A DNA stretch of 64,000 bases, from contig DASXRQ010000199.1 in the NCBI GenBank assembly GCA_036506495.1, positions 28,684 to 92,683 of the forward strand, in the 5' to 3' direction. The position numbers and the translations under genes were made by a program. Source of the DNA: DASXRC01 sp036506495. Its GTDB lineage: Bacteria; Actinomycetota; Actinomycetes; Mycobacteriales; Micromonosporaceae. The notes under the pieces are model-generated. The model was not told the origin of the DNA, did not search any database, and worked only from the letters and a program-made list of their open reading frames with translations. Shown here piece after piece: positions 19,746 through 26,652 of this stretch (position 1 is its first letter; each line of letters opens with the position of its first letter).

Positions 19746-20198
19746 ATGGGCTTCGCGTCGTTGGACGACCTGCGTGGCGCCGCCGGCACCGAGCTGGGCG
19801 TGAGCGACTGGATCGAGATCGACCAGGACCGGATCGACCGGTTCGCCGACGCCACCGGCGACCGCCAGTGGATCCATGTCGACCCGGAGCGCGCCCGCGG
19901 CGGTCCGTTCGGCACGACGGTGGCGCACGGCTACCTTACCCTGTCGTTGATCCCGGCACTGGCGGCCTCGGTGTGGTCGCTCGACAACGCCAAGATGGGC
20001 GTCAACTACGGCCTCAACAAGGTCCGCTTCCCCGCGCCGGTGCCGGTCGGCTCGCGAGTGCGCGCTCGTCTGGAGCTGCTTTCGGTCGAAGACGTGCCGG
20101 GCAACGGCGTCCAGCTCACCGCACGGGTCACCGTGGAGCGGGCGGGCGGCGACAAGCCGGTGTGCGTCGCCGAAACCGTATCGCGGGTGTACGCGTGA
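19746..20198 (+). CDS. MaoC-like (R)-specific enoyl hydratase/dehydratase
   Basis: 150 residues with a single hot-dog fold of the MaoC type. The catalytic signature FADATGDRQWIHVDPERA followed by TVAHGYLTLSL is clear (Asp and His of the hydratase 2 motif). It resembles stand-alone mycobacterial hydratases such as Rv0130. It lies 73 bases after the NRPS-MFS gene and overlaps the following reductase by 4 bases. It may act on the polyketide part of the product, on precursor supply, or be a neighbouring fatty-acid gene; the sequence cannot decide. The ATG at 19746 follows a GGGAG. Confidence 0.88.
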   Translation: MGFASLDDLRGAAGTELGVSDWIEIDQDRIDRFADATGDRQWIHVDPERARGGPFGTTVAHGYLTLSLIPALAASVWSLDNAKMGVNYGLNKVRFPAPVPVGSRVRARLELLSVEDVPGNGVQLTARVTVERAGGDKPVCVAETVSRVYA

Positions 20199-21208
20199 GA
20201 GCCTGGCGGGTCGCCGAACACGGCGAGCCGGCCGCCGTGCTGCGCCTGGTCGACGTCGACACGCCGGCGCCCGCCGCGGGCCAGCTTCTGGTGCGGGTAC
20301 GCGCGACGGCACTGAACTTCCCGGATGTGCTGCTGTGCCGCGGGGCGTACCAGGTGCGGCCCCCGCTGCCGTTCACTCCCGGTGTCGAGCTGTGCGGGGA
20401 GGTGGTGGCCCTCGGCGCCGGCGTCGACCGGTTCGCGGTCGGTGACCGGATCATCGGTACGCCGGCGCTGCCGCACGGAGCCCTCGCCGAGTACGCCCTG
20501 GTCGACGCCCTCGAGGCGTACCCGGCGCCGAGTGCCCTTGACGACGCCGCCGCGGCGAGCCTGTCCATCGCGTACCAGACGGGCTGGTTCGGCCTGCACC
20601 GGCGCGCCCGGCTCCAGCCCGGCGAGACGCTGCTCGTGCACGCGGCGGCCGGCGGGGTGGGAAGCGCGGCCGTGCAGCTCGGCACCGCCGCGGGCGCCCG
20701 GGTGATCGCGGTGGTCGGCGGCGCCCGGAAGGCAGAGGTGGCGACGGCGCTCGGCGCCGACGTGGTGATCGACCGTCGGGAGCGGGATGTCGTCGCCGCG
20801 GTGAAGGAGGCGACCGACGGGCGCGGCGCGGACGTGGTGTACGACCCGGTTGGTGGCGACGCCTACGCGGCCTCGGCGAAGTGCGTCGCGTTCGAGGGCC
20901 GGATCCTGGTGATCGGCTTCGCGAGCGGCACGATCCCGACGCCGTCGCTCGCGCACGCGCTGATCAAGAACTACTCGATCGTCGGGTTGCACTGGGGGCT
21001 GTACAAGAGCCACGACCGGGCGGCCGTCGACGAGACCCACGACCGGCTCACGGAGTGGGCCGCCCGGGGGGTCATCGACCCGCTGATCGGCGGCCGGCTG
21101 CCGCTCGAGGACGCCGCCGACGGCTTGACCCGGCTCGCCGCCGGAGACAGCATCGGCCGCCTCGTGGTGCTCCCAGCGGGTCGATCTAGGGCTAATACTG
21201 GTGCGTAG
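20195..21208 (+). CDS. Medium-chain dehydrogenase/reductase, NADPH:quinone oxidoreductase type
   Basis: 337 residues starting at GTG 20195, overlapping the MaoC stop (GTGA). It has the QOR/enoyl-reductase pattern: NFPDVLLCRG, PGVELCGEVV, then a Rossmann segment HAAAGGVGSAAVQLG and VVYDPVGGD. No structural-zinc cysteine cluster is visible, so it is a zinc-free MDR. It could reduce an enoyl intermediate in trans, pairing with the MaoC protein, or be a general quinone/enone reductase. The last nine codons (from the Arg at 21180) run into the 60-bp repeat at 21181, so the natural C-terminus has probably been replaced by repeat sequence. Confidence 0.88.
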   Translation: MRAWRVAEHGEPAAVLRLVDVDTPAPAAGQLLVRVRATALNFPDVLLCRGAYQVRPPLPFTPGVELCGEVVALGAGVDRFAVGDRIIGTPALPHGALAEYALVDALEAYPAPSALDDAAAASLSIAYQTGWFGLHRRARLQPGETLLVHAAAGGVGSAAVQLGTAAGARVIAVVGGARKAEVATALGADVVIDRRERDVVAAVKEATDGRGADVVYDPVGGDAYAASAKCVAFEGRILVIGFASGTIPTPSLAHALIKNYSIVGLHWGLYKSHDRAAVDETHDRLTEWAARGVIDPLIGGRLPLEDAADGLTRLAAGDSIGRLVVLPAGRSRANTGA

Positions 21209-21240
21209 ACATCAACTAGCCAGAATTCGCCCTAGATCGA
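21181..21240. repeat. 60-bp palindromic intergenic repeat, copy 1
   Basis: Perfect 12-bp inverted ends (TCGATCTAGGGC at 21181-21192 and its reverse complement at 21229-21240) surround a 36-base core containing ATCAACTAGCCAG. A second copy of the same length lies at 23414-23473 in inverted orientation with the same core word. It lies between convergent genes and contains the stop codon of the upstream reductase. A bidirectional terminator or REP-like element is plausible. Confidence 0.85.
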
Positions 21241-21249
21241 CCATGGGGG

Positions 21250-21747
21250 TCAGGTGTGTTCCTCGATGTACTTCTCCGGCTCCTTGTCGCGGAACTCCAG
21301 ACCTCGCCCGCTCGGATGGTCGGCGTAGAACGCGAGCCATTGCGCGCCGAGGTCGGCGCGTAGCTCCAGGCTCGTATGCCGGCGAAAGTCGGGCAGCACC
21401 TCGTCCTCCTCCTCGGTCAGGTGCTCGCTGTTCTCCCGCCTGGTGTCCCACACCGCCGCCCACCAGTCATCGGAGCCGACGGCGTGCCGGTTCGCCGCGG
21501 CGATCGCATCCCGAATCTTGTTGTGGTCGCGAATCGCGTCCTCGGTCTCGTCTTCCGCCTGTTCGCTCCGCTTCAGCAGGCGTGGATAGAAGATCGCTTC
21601 CTCCGCCTCGGCGTGGATCTCGAGGTGCAGGGCAAGCGGCTCCCACACCGTTCGCATGCGCTCCTCGGTCGTGGCGTCGTCGAGGCGGGCGAAGCCGCGG
21701 CGGAAGTCTTCATGGTCATCGAGGATGAGGGCGGTGATGTCCTCCAT
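21250..21747 (-). CDS. Hemerythrin HHE-domain protein
   Basis: 165 residues from the ATG at 21747 (MEDITALILDDHEDF). The iron-binding His/Glu/Asp pattern of an HHE four-helix bundle is visible: DDHEDFRR, HLEIHAEAEEAIFYP, DHNKIRD and HLTEEEDEVLPDF. Such proteins bind a di-iron centre and are linked to oxygen, NO or oxidative-stress sensing. The frame is open further upstream but that part is low-complexity and overlaps the divergent promoter region, so the later start is preferred. It ends 10 bases from the 60-bp repeat. Confidence 0.88.
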   Translation of the reverse strand: MEDITALILDDHEDFRRGFARLDDATTEERMRTVWEPLALHLEIHAEAEEAIFYPRLLKRSEQAEDETEDAIRDHNKIRDAIAAANRHAVGSDDWWAAVWDTRRENSEHLTEEEDEVLPDFRRHTSLELRADLGAQWLAFYADHPSGRGLEFRDKEPEKYIEEHT

Positions 21748-21850
21748 AGAGCCATCTTGCCCCGATGCCGGACTTTGCACCCGAACAACGGCGCTACCGC
21801 GGACCCTCCTTCGTGGACATCGATCTGAACGACTGGCAGGGTGGTGGCTT

Positions 21851-23002
21851 ATGGCGGGCGATGATCGAGAAGCCGGCGTCCCCCTCGAGGCGGCCGCCGA
21901 CGCCGGCGTCAAGGAGAGCGCCACACCGCTCTCGATCGCCGACCGGGTGCCACCGGGGGTGGTGTTCCGGTGGGCGGCCGCGGGCACGGCCGGGGTGCTC
22001 ATCGTGCTGGCCGTCGCGTACGGCTTCTACATCGTGCGCGGCATCCTGGTCCTCGTCCTGATCGGGTTGTTCGTGGCCGTCAGCCTGGACCCTGCCGTGC
22101 GGTGGCTCGTCACCCGGGGCGTGCGGCGTCCGTTCGCCGTCATGATCGTGGTGCTGGTGCTCGTCGCGCTGTTCGGCGTGTTCATCTGGTCGGTCGTGCC
22201 GCCCGTTGTCGAGCAGGGCGGCAAGCTGTTCGCGGATCTTCCGGGGTACCTGCGCAGGCTCTCGGACCAGTCGAAGGCGGTGCGCGAGGTCACCGACCGG
22301 TACCACCTCACCGACCGGTTGACCGCCCTCGTGGGCGAGCTTCCGGCCCGCCTCGCCGGGGGCGCCGTCGGCTTCGTGCAGAGGTTCCTCGGCGCGCTCG
22401 CGTCGTCGCTGACCGTGCTCGTGCTGTCGATCTACTTCATGGCCGACATGCCGCGCCTGCGGCGGGGCGTGGTGGGCCTGTTCCCGCAGCGGCGGCGGGC
22501 TCGCGCCACCGAGGTCGTCGACGTCGTGGTCGACAAGGTCGGCGGATACATGATCGGAAACATCATCATCTCTCTGTTCGCGGGCGTGTCGTCCTTCATC
22601 TGCCTGGAACTGGTTCGGGTCCCGTTCGCGCTGCCGCTGGCGGTGGCGGTCGCCATCGCGGACCTGATCCCCATGATCGGAGCCACCCTCGGCGCGGTGA
22701 TCTGCGTCGTCGTCGCTGTGTTGACCGTCGACCTGTGGCCGGCGGCCGTCATCGTGCTGCTGTTCTTCATCGCGTACCAGCAGCTGGAGAACTACCTGAT
22801 CGCGCCGCGCGTGCTGCGCAATACGGTGGATCTCTCCTCGGTGGCCGTCCTGCTGGCCGCACTGATCGGCGGCGCCGTCCTCGGCCTGGTCGGCGCGATC
22901 ATGGCGATACCGGTCGTCGCGACGGTGAAGGTCGTGATGACACCGATGCTGCCTGCGGCCGACGAGCAGCATCCGCGGGGCGACGCCGATCGAGAGTCCT
23001 GA
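21851..23002 (+). CDS. AI-2E family (UPF0118) membrane transporter
   Basis: 383 residues with the PF01594 layout: two or three N-terminal membrane segments (about 35-105), a soluble central part, then a block of further membrane helices with the motifs GNIIISLFAG, IADLIPMIGATLGAV and QQLENYLIAPRVL. Members export small molecules such as autoinducer-2 or act as Na+/H+ antiporters; the substrate here is unknown. ATG 21851 is chosen because the family-like sequence begins soon after; upstream in-frame codons overlap the divergent hemerythrin gene. Confidence 0.85.
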   Translation: MAGDDREAGVPLEAAADAGVKESATPLSIADRVPPGVVFRWAAAGTAGVLIVLAVAYGFYIVRGILVLVLIGLFVAVSLDPAVRWLVTRGVRRPFAVMIVVLVLVALFGVFIWSVVPPVVEQGGKLFADLPGYLRRLSDQSKAVREVTDRYHLTDRLTALVGELPARLAGGAVGFVQRFLGALASSLTVLVLSIYFMADMPRLRRGVVGLFPQRRRARATEVVDVVVDKVGGYMIGNIIISLFAGVSSFICLELVRVPFALPLAVAVAIADLIPMIGATLGAVICVVVAVLTVDLWPAAVIVLLFFIAYQQLENYLIAPRVLRNTVDLSSVAVLLAALIGGAVLGLVGAIMAIPVVATVKVVMTPMLPAADEQHPRGDADRES

Positions 23003-23028
23003 CCCGGCGCTCCCGCTAGGCTGGCCCG

Positions 23029-23376
23029 ATGGAGAGCGCCACCGACGTCGACGTGTCCGTGCCGCCCAGTGGCCCGGGTTGCGCCGAGTGCGAGCAGACC
23101 CAGGGCTGGTGGCTGCACCTGCGGCGTTGTGCGACATGTGGCCACATCGGATGCTGCGACACGTCGCCGGCCCAGCACGCGACCGCGCACTGGCGCAGCA
23201 CCGGCCACCCGCTGATCCAGTCGTACGAGCCTAGCGAGGACTGGTACTGGGACTACCGCACCGAGCAGATGTACGCCGGACCCGACCTCGCGCCGCCTCA
23301 GCATCATCCCGTCGAACAGGGCGTACCCGGCCCGGTTGAGCGGGTACCCGGAGACTGGAGACGTCACCTCCACTGA
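23029..23376 (+). CDS. UBP-type zinc finger protein
   Basis: 115 residues. The first about 70 carry a ZnF-UBP pattern: CAEC, CATCGHIGCCD and HATAHWRSTGHPL supply the Cys and His ligands, followed by WYWDY. In bacteria these small proteins are common next to transporters or thioredoxin-like genes and their function is not established. The C-terminal 40 residues are Pro-rich and unremarkable. It starts 26 bases after the AI-2E-type gene, so the two may be cotranscribed. Confidence 0.88.
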   Translation: MESATDVDVSVPPSGPGCAECEQTQGWWLHLRRCATCGHIGCCDTSPAQHATAHWRSTGHPLIQSYEPSEDWYWDYRTEQMYAGPDLAPPQHHPVEQGVPGPVERVPGDWRRHLH

Positions 23377-23413
23377 GCCGACGGGCGGCGGTGCACGCCC
23401 CCGCCTTCTCTTG

Positions 23414-23473
23414 TCGATCTAGGGCAAGCACTGGCTAGTTGATCTCCAGCACCCAGACTTCGCCCTAGATCGA
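23414..23473. repeat. 60-bp palindromic intergenic repeat, copy 2
   Basis: Same 12-bp perfect inverted ends as at 21181-21240 and the same 60-bp total length. Read on the minus strand, the core contains ATCAACTAGCCAG as in copy 1. It separates the convergent UBP finger and RsbW-like genes and supplies the TAG stop (23465-23467) of the latter. Confidence 0.85.
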
Positions 23474-23917
23474 CGGGGAGATTTCGAGGCTGACGGTGAC
23501 CGCGGTGCCATCGGGACCGGTGGTGATGACGAGGTCGTCCGAGAGCTGACGACTGATCCATAGGCCTCGCCCACTGACGGCGGCGGGGTCGGGGCGGTTG
23601 TGTCCCCGGTCGGGGTTGTCGATGCCCGGGCCGCGGTCGGTGATCTCGCAGTAGACCCGCGTGTCGTCCGACCACAGGCGCAGGCGACCCCGACCGCCAC
23701 CGTGCCGGATGGCGTTGGTGATCAGCTCGCTGGCGACGATCAGCAGCCGCTCGGCCGTTCGGGTCGAGGCTCCCATGGACCCGGCGTGGGCCAGGACGCT
23801 CGCGCGCATGGCGTACAGGCCGTCGGCGTCGACGACCAGGTCCAAGGGCGCTGCTGGAGGAGGAGCGACCTGGTGCCGCCCCGTCCCACCCGCGTCCGGT
23901 GGATCAGGGCTGGTCAT
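23465..23917 (-). CDS. RsbW-like ATP-binding protein (anti-sigma factor / serine kinase fold)
   Basis: 150 residues with a GHKL/HATPase_c_2 fold: the N box ERLLIVASELITNAIRHGG, DRGPGI (G1) and GRGLWISRQLSDD (G2). These proteins bind and often phosphorylate an anti-sigma antagonist carrying a STAS domain, and release or hold a sigma factor. The upstream gene, overlapping by 14 bases, encodes a MEDS-STAS protein that is a natural partner. Start at 23917 (MTSPDPPD) is inferred; the stop is provided by the palindromic repeat. Confidence 0.88.
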   Translation of the reverse strand: MTSPDPPDAGGTGRHQVAPPPAAPLDLVVDADGLYAMRASVLAHAGSMGASTRTAERLLIVASELITNAIRHGGGRGRLRLWSDDTRVYCEITDRGPGIDNPDRGHNRPDPAAVSGRGLWISRQLSDDLVITTGPDGTAVTVSLEISPSI

Positions 23918-24776
23918 TCGTCTTCTGTACCCGTAGCCGAGGCACGGCACTCGCGCCGACGAGGTCCACTACCGTGCACACCAGGCTCCGGCAGATGATC
24001 GACATGCGCCGTGAGGCGGGCAGCCGCAGGGCGACCTGCACGATCGTCGCGGCGCACGCAGCGTCGATGTAGTCCAGGCCCGCGAGGTTCATGTGCATGT
24101 GCCGGTCGAGCCTTACCGACTCGGCGAGGGCCTGCTCGAGCACGTCCTGGTGCCGGTAGTCCAACTCCCCGGCGATTCTGATCCCCGGCGGGCTGTACTG
24201 GCGACAGATCCGCAGCAGCGGATGCTCGTAGTAGACCTGGGCGGCCACCGTCTTCGGGTGAGCCTTCGCCGCGAACGCCAGCGTCACCGCGTCGAAGCTC
24301 TCCCTGTCGTACTGGCAGATCACGCACAGCCGCCCGTCGGCGAACAACCCCGCAATGTCCGTCTCGAACCCGACCAGTTGGTCGACTCCGGCCGTTGGGC
24401 GGGCGGCCCAGCTCATGTCCGCGGTCACCCGGAGCCCCGGGTAGCCTTCCTCCGACGCGCGATCCAGCTCGCCGGCCAGCGCCGCCACCATGGCGCCGGC
24501 GGTCGCGCGGCCGCCCTGAGACAGCGCTACGTCGGCCGGGACGATGGTCAGCTGACCGCGGCGCAGCGCAGCGCCGGGTCCGACAGATCGCGCCGTCAGC
24601 TCGCGCGCCAACTCCGTCGGCGCCAGGGAGGCGGTCCAGCACACCACCTTCTCGCGCCGGCGAAGCCCCGCACGCACGAAGGCGGCGACCAGATCCCACC
24701 GCTCATCGATGTCGGTGAAGGTCAGGCAAGCGTGATCACCAGCGCTCAGCGCGTCAACCGTCGCCGCATCCGCCAT
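23904..24776 (-). CDS. MEDS sensory domain protein with C-terminal STAS domain
   Basis: 290 residues from ATG 24776. The N-terminal about 170 residues match the MEDS (DcmR-type sensory) family: GDHACLTFTDIDERWDLVAAFVRAGL, VVCWTAS, and RVTADMSWA. The last about 95 form a STAS-like domain (GELDYRHQDVLEQAL, MNLAGLDYIDAACAATIVQ). It probably acts as an anti-sigma factor antagonist controlled by a signal sensed by MEDS; signal and sigma factor are unknown. It is translationally coupled to the RsbW-like gene. Confidence 0.87.
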   Translation of the reverse strand: MADAATVDALSAGDHACLTFTDIDERWDLVAAFVRAGLRRREKVVCWTASLAPTELARELTARSVGPGAALRRGQLTIVPADVALSQGGRATAGAMVAALAGELDRASEEGYPGLRVTADMSWAARPTAGVDQLVGFETDIAGLFADGRLCVICQYDRESFDAVTLAFAAKAHPKTVAAQVYYEHPLLRICRQYSPPGIRIAGELDYRHQDVLEQALAESVRLDRHMHMNLAGLDYIDAACAATIVQVALRLPASRRMSIICRSLVCTVVDLVGASAVPRLRVQKTNDQP

Positions 24777-24843
24777 GCCAGGCCGCCCGTCATCGTCGCA
24801 ATAGGGGACAACGGTAGAGCACGAGGCCAAATCGTGGGAGACG

Positions 24844-25575
24844 TCAGGTCCAGTGCGGGCGGCACAGCCGCACGGCGGCCACCTCGACGGTGGAGGCCAG
24901 TGCGGCGGCGTATCCGGACGGCGCGGGCAGGTCGCGTACGTGGATCGGATCGGCCGACCACCAGTGGGGCACGGTGGCGACCGGCTCATCGACCTCGATG
25001 CGGTTAGGCTCTATGCACAGCCCTTGCCCGGCCAGCTTGGCCACGGCCTCCTTGCGCGTCCAGGTGCGGTAGAACACCGTGCTGCGGTCATCGGCCGCGA
25101 GGGCCCGGTATCGGGCGTACTCCGGCGCGGCGAGAGTCATGCCGGCGAGGTCGTCGACCTCGGCAAGGTCGCGCATCTCCTCCAGATCGATGCCGACCCG
25201 CCCGGAGCCGACGACCGCCATCACGAGCCAGGACCCCGAATGGGCGACGGAGTAGTCGAGCGGACCGCCGTCGGCGAGCGCGGGGCGGCCGTGATCGGGA
25301 TCCCCGCAGTGCTCACAGCCGCGCCGGATCGTCACCATCGACGGGTCGCGCTGCAGGTAGCGCGCCGCGACGAGTCGCTGGACGGCCCTCGACGCGACGA
25401 ACGTGAGCCGCGGCGGCCCGGGCCGGTATTTCTCCGCGCGTGCCCGCTCATCGGCGTCGAGCAGCCCCGGCCACCGATCATCATCGACGATCGGCACCGC
25501 CCAGATGTGGCACTCACCGACGCCCGGCACCGACCCGGGCTTGGGCGGGTCCCGTCCGTCAATGCTCCACGCCAC
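24844..25575 (-). CDS. 4'-phosphopantetheinyl transferase, Sfp type
   Basis: 243 residues. The signature motifs VGIDLEEM (Mg2+-binding Asp/Glu) and FYRTWTRKEAVAKL are intact, as is the CoA-binding region around RGCEHCGDPDHGRP and DYSVAHSG. These enzymes convert apo carrier proteins to holo form, which every PCP and ACP of the synthetase cluster here would require. It is separated from the cluster by unrelated genes, so it may serve several pathways. The start at 25575 gives normal family length. Confidence 0.94.
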   Translation of the reverse strand: MAWSIDGRDPPKPGSVPGVGECHIWAVPIVDDDRWPGLLDADERARAEKYRPGPPRLTFVASRAVQRLVAARYLQRDPSMVTIRRGCEHCGDPDHGRPALADGGPLDYSVAHSGSWLVMAVVGSGRVGIDLEEMRDLAEVDDLAGMTLAAPEYARYRALAADDRSTVFYRTWTRKEAVAKLAGQGLCIEPNRIEVDEPVATVPHWWSADPIHVRDLPAPSGYAAALASTVEVAAVRLCRPHWT

Positions 25576-25740
25576 CGGGCCAACGATAGGGCCTCACCCT
25601 CTCCCAACCATGCAAGATCGACGCACTCTTGCCAAGGTTGCGCTGTCCCAGGCTCGGGACGCCCCAACCCGTGCAAGGTTGTGATGGCCATGCGCGGACG
25701 TCTGCGATCACCCCGTCCTGACCTGGCATATTTGTCAACC

Positions 25741-26094
25741 ATGAACGCGGACGTCGAGCGGTTGCTAGACACCCACGAGCCGCGGATCGCCGACTTGGCC
25801 CGGCGGATGTGCGAACAGGTTCTGGCGGTGTTCCCCGACGCGGTGGTCAGCACGGACGATCAGAACGTCGGGTTCGGCGCCGGCACCGGCTACAAAGGAC
25901 TGATCTTCGTGGTCACGCCGCACCGGGCGCATGTCGCGCTGGGCGTCGCCCGAGGCGCGGACCTGCCGGATCCTGCGCGGTTGCTGGAGGGTCGCGGCAA
26001 GGTGCATCGGCACGCGAAGATCCGCGACGTCGGCGACGTGGAGCGACCGGAGCTGCGGGAGTTGATGACCGCCGCGGTCGCCCGGTCGACGTGA
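25741..26094 (+). CDS. Small DUF1801/YdhG-like protein
   Basis: 117 residues. It has an N-terminal helix (VERLLDTHEPRIADLARRM) then GYKGLIFVVTPHRAHVALGVARGADLPDPARLLEGRGKVHRHAKI, typical of small DUF1801/DUF5655 alpha-beta proteins of unknown function. An in-frame ATG at 25684 would add 19 residues. I prefer 25741 because the added residues do not look like family sequence. Confidence 0.65.
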   Translation: MNADVERLLDTHEPRIADLARRMCEQVLAVFPDAVVSTDDQNVGFGAGTGYKGLIFVVTPHRAHVALGVARGADLPDPARLLEGRGKVHRHAKIRDVGDVERPELRELMTAAVARST

Positions 26095-26171
26095 TACGAC
26101 GCGTGCGGTGAGCATAGCCAGGTGGCCGCGGCGCACACCTCCTCGACGGTGCGCAGCCGCTTGGCCGGGGT
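26091..26171 (-). pseudogene. Remnant of a short-chain dehydrogenase C-terminus
   Basis: The minus-strand translation reads TPAKRLRTVEEV then CAAATWLCSPHASYH, close to the conserved C-terminal stretch of classical SDRs (pattern GRxGxPEEVAxAxxWLCSxxASYVTG). The usual following G-x-x-x-x-V-D-G-G is absent and no complete SDR frame exists on either side, so this looks like a decayed fragment. The surrounding 26095-26289 holds no other gene I can support. Confidence 0.4.
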
Positions 26172-26289
26172 GGCCCGGGCGCGCTGGTCGCGGATCTGAC
26201 CGGCCAACACCGCGCCAGCTCAGTCGGACTAGGGCGCGTGGTCGCCCGGCAGGGCCCCACCTCTGACGGAGTTGGGCGCTTCGGCGTGG

Positions 26290-26493
26290 CTACGAGAGCG
26301 CGACCGCGACGAGCCCGCCCACCAGCGCCATGATGGCGACCACGAGCAGGAGCAGTCGACGCAGGCGGAGCATGCGGTATTCGCGGGGCGGACACGGTCG
26401 ACCGTGCCGCATGCCGTCGGCGAACTTGCGGTCCTGGGCGCGCAGTGCGGCGTCGAGTGCGTCGAGCCTGTGACGATCGTCTTGGCTGAGCAT
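26290..26493 (-). CDS. Small DUF3040-like membrane protein
   Basis: 67 residues from ATG 26493. The N-terminus (MLSQDDRHRLDALDAALRAQDRKFADGM) matches the DUF3040 pattern MLSxxERrxLxxIExxLxxxDPxFA. A short basic stretch precedes one C-terminal hydrophobic helix (LLLLVVAIMALVGGLVAVAL). Such proteins are common in actinomycetes and uncharacterised. The upstream extension of the frame lacks family character. Confidence 0.7.
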   Translation of the reverse strand: MLSQDDRHRLDALDAALRAQDRKFADGMRHGRPCPPREYRMLRLRRLLLLVVAIMALVGGLVAVALS

Positions 26494-26652
26494 TCGGATT
26501 CTCCGGTGGGCAGGTCGGCGGTGCGGTGTTCGAGGGACTACGGGCACGGTGATACCCGTTCGGCGGGCGTTGAATCGGGTACCCCGTGGTCGACTATCGC
26601 CCCTCAGCACGTGGATCCCCCGATCGTGCCAGCGCACCCGATCGGCGCGGCC

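Noticed and set aside
16934..19915. Minus-strand open frame of nearly 1000 codons opposite the NRPS-MFS gene
   Set aside because: No recognisable motif, His/Gln/Arg-rich composition typical of antisense to GC-rich genes, and it spans gene boundaries on the other strand.
24853..25740. Plus-strand extension upstream of the DUF1801-like gene
   Set aside because: It runs antisense to the phosphopantetheinyl transferase and shows no family sequence before 25741.
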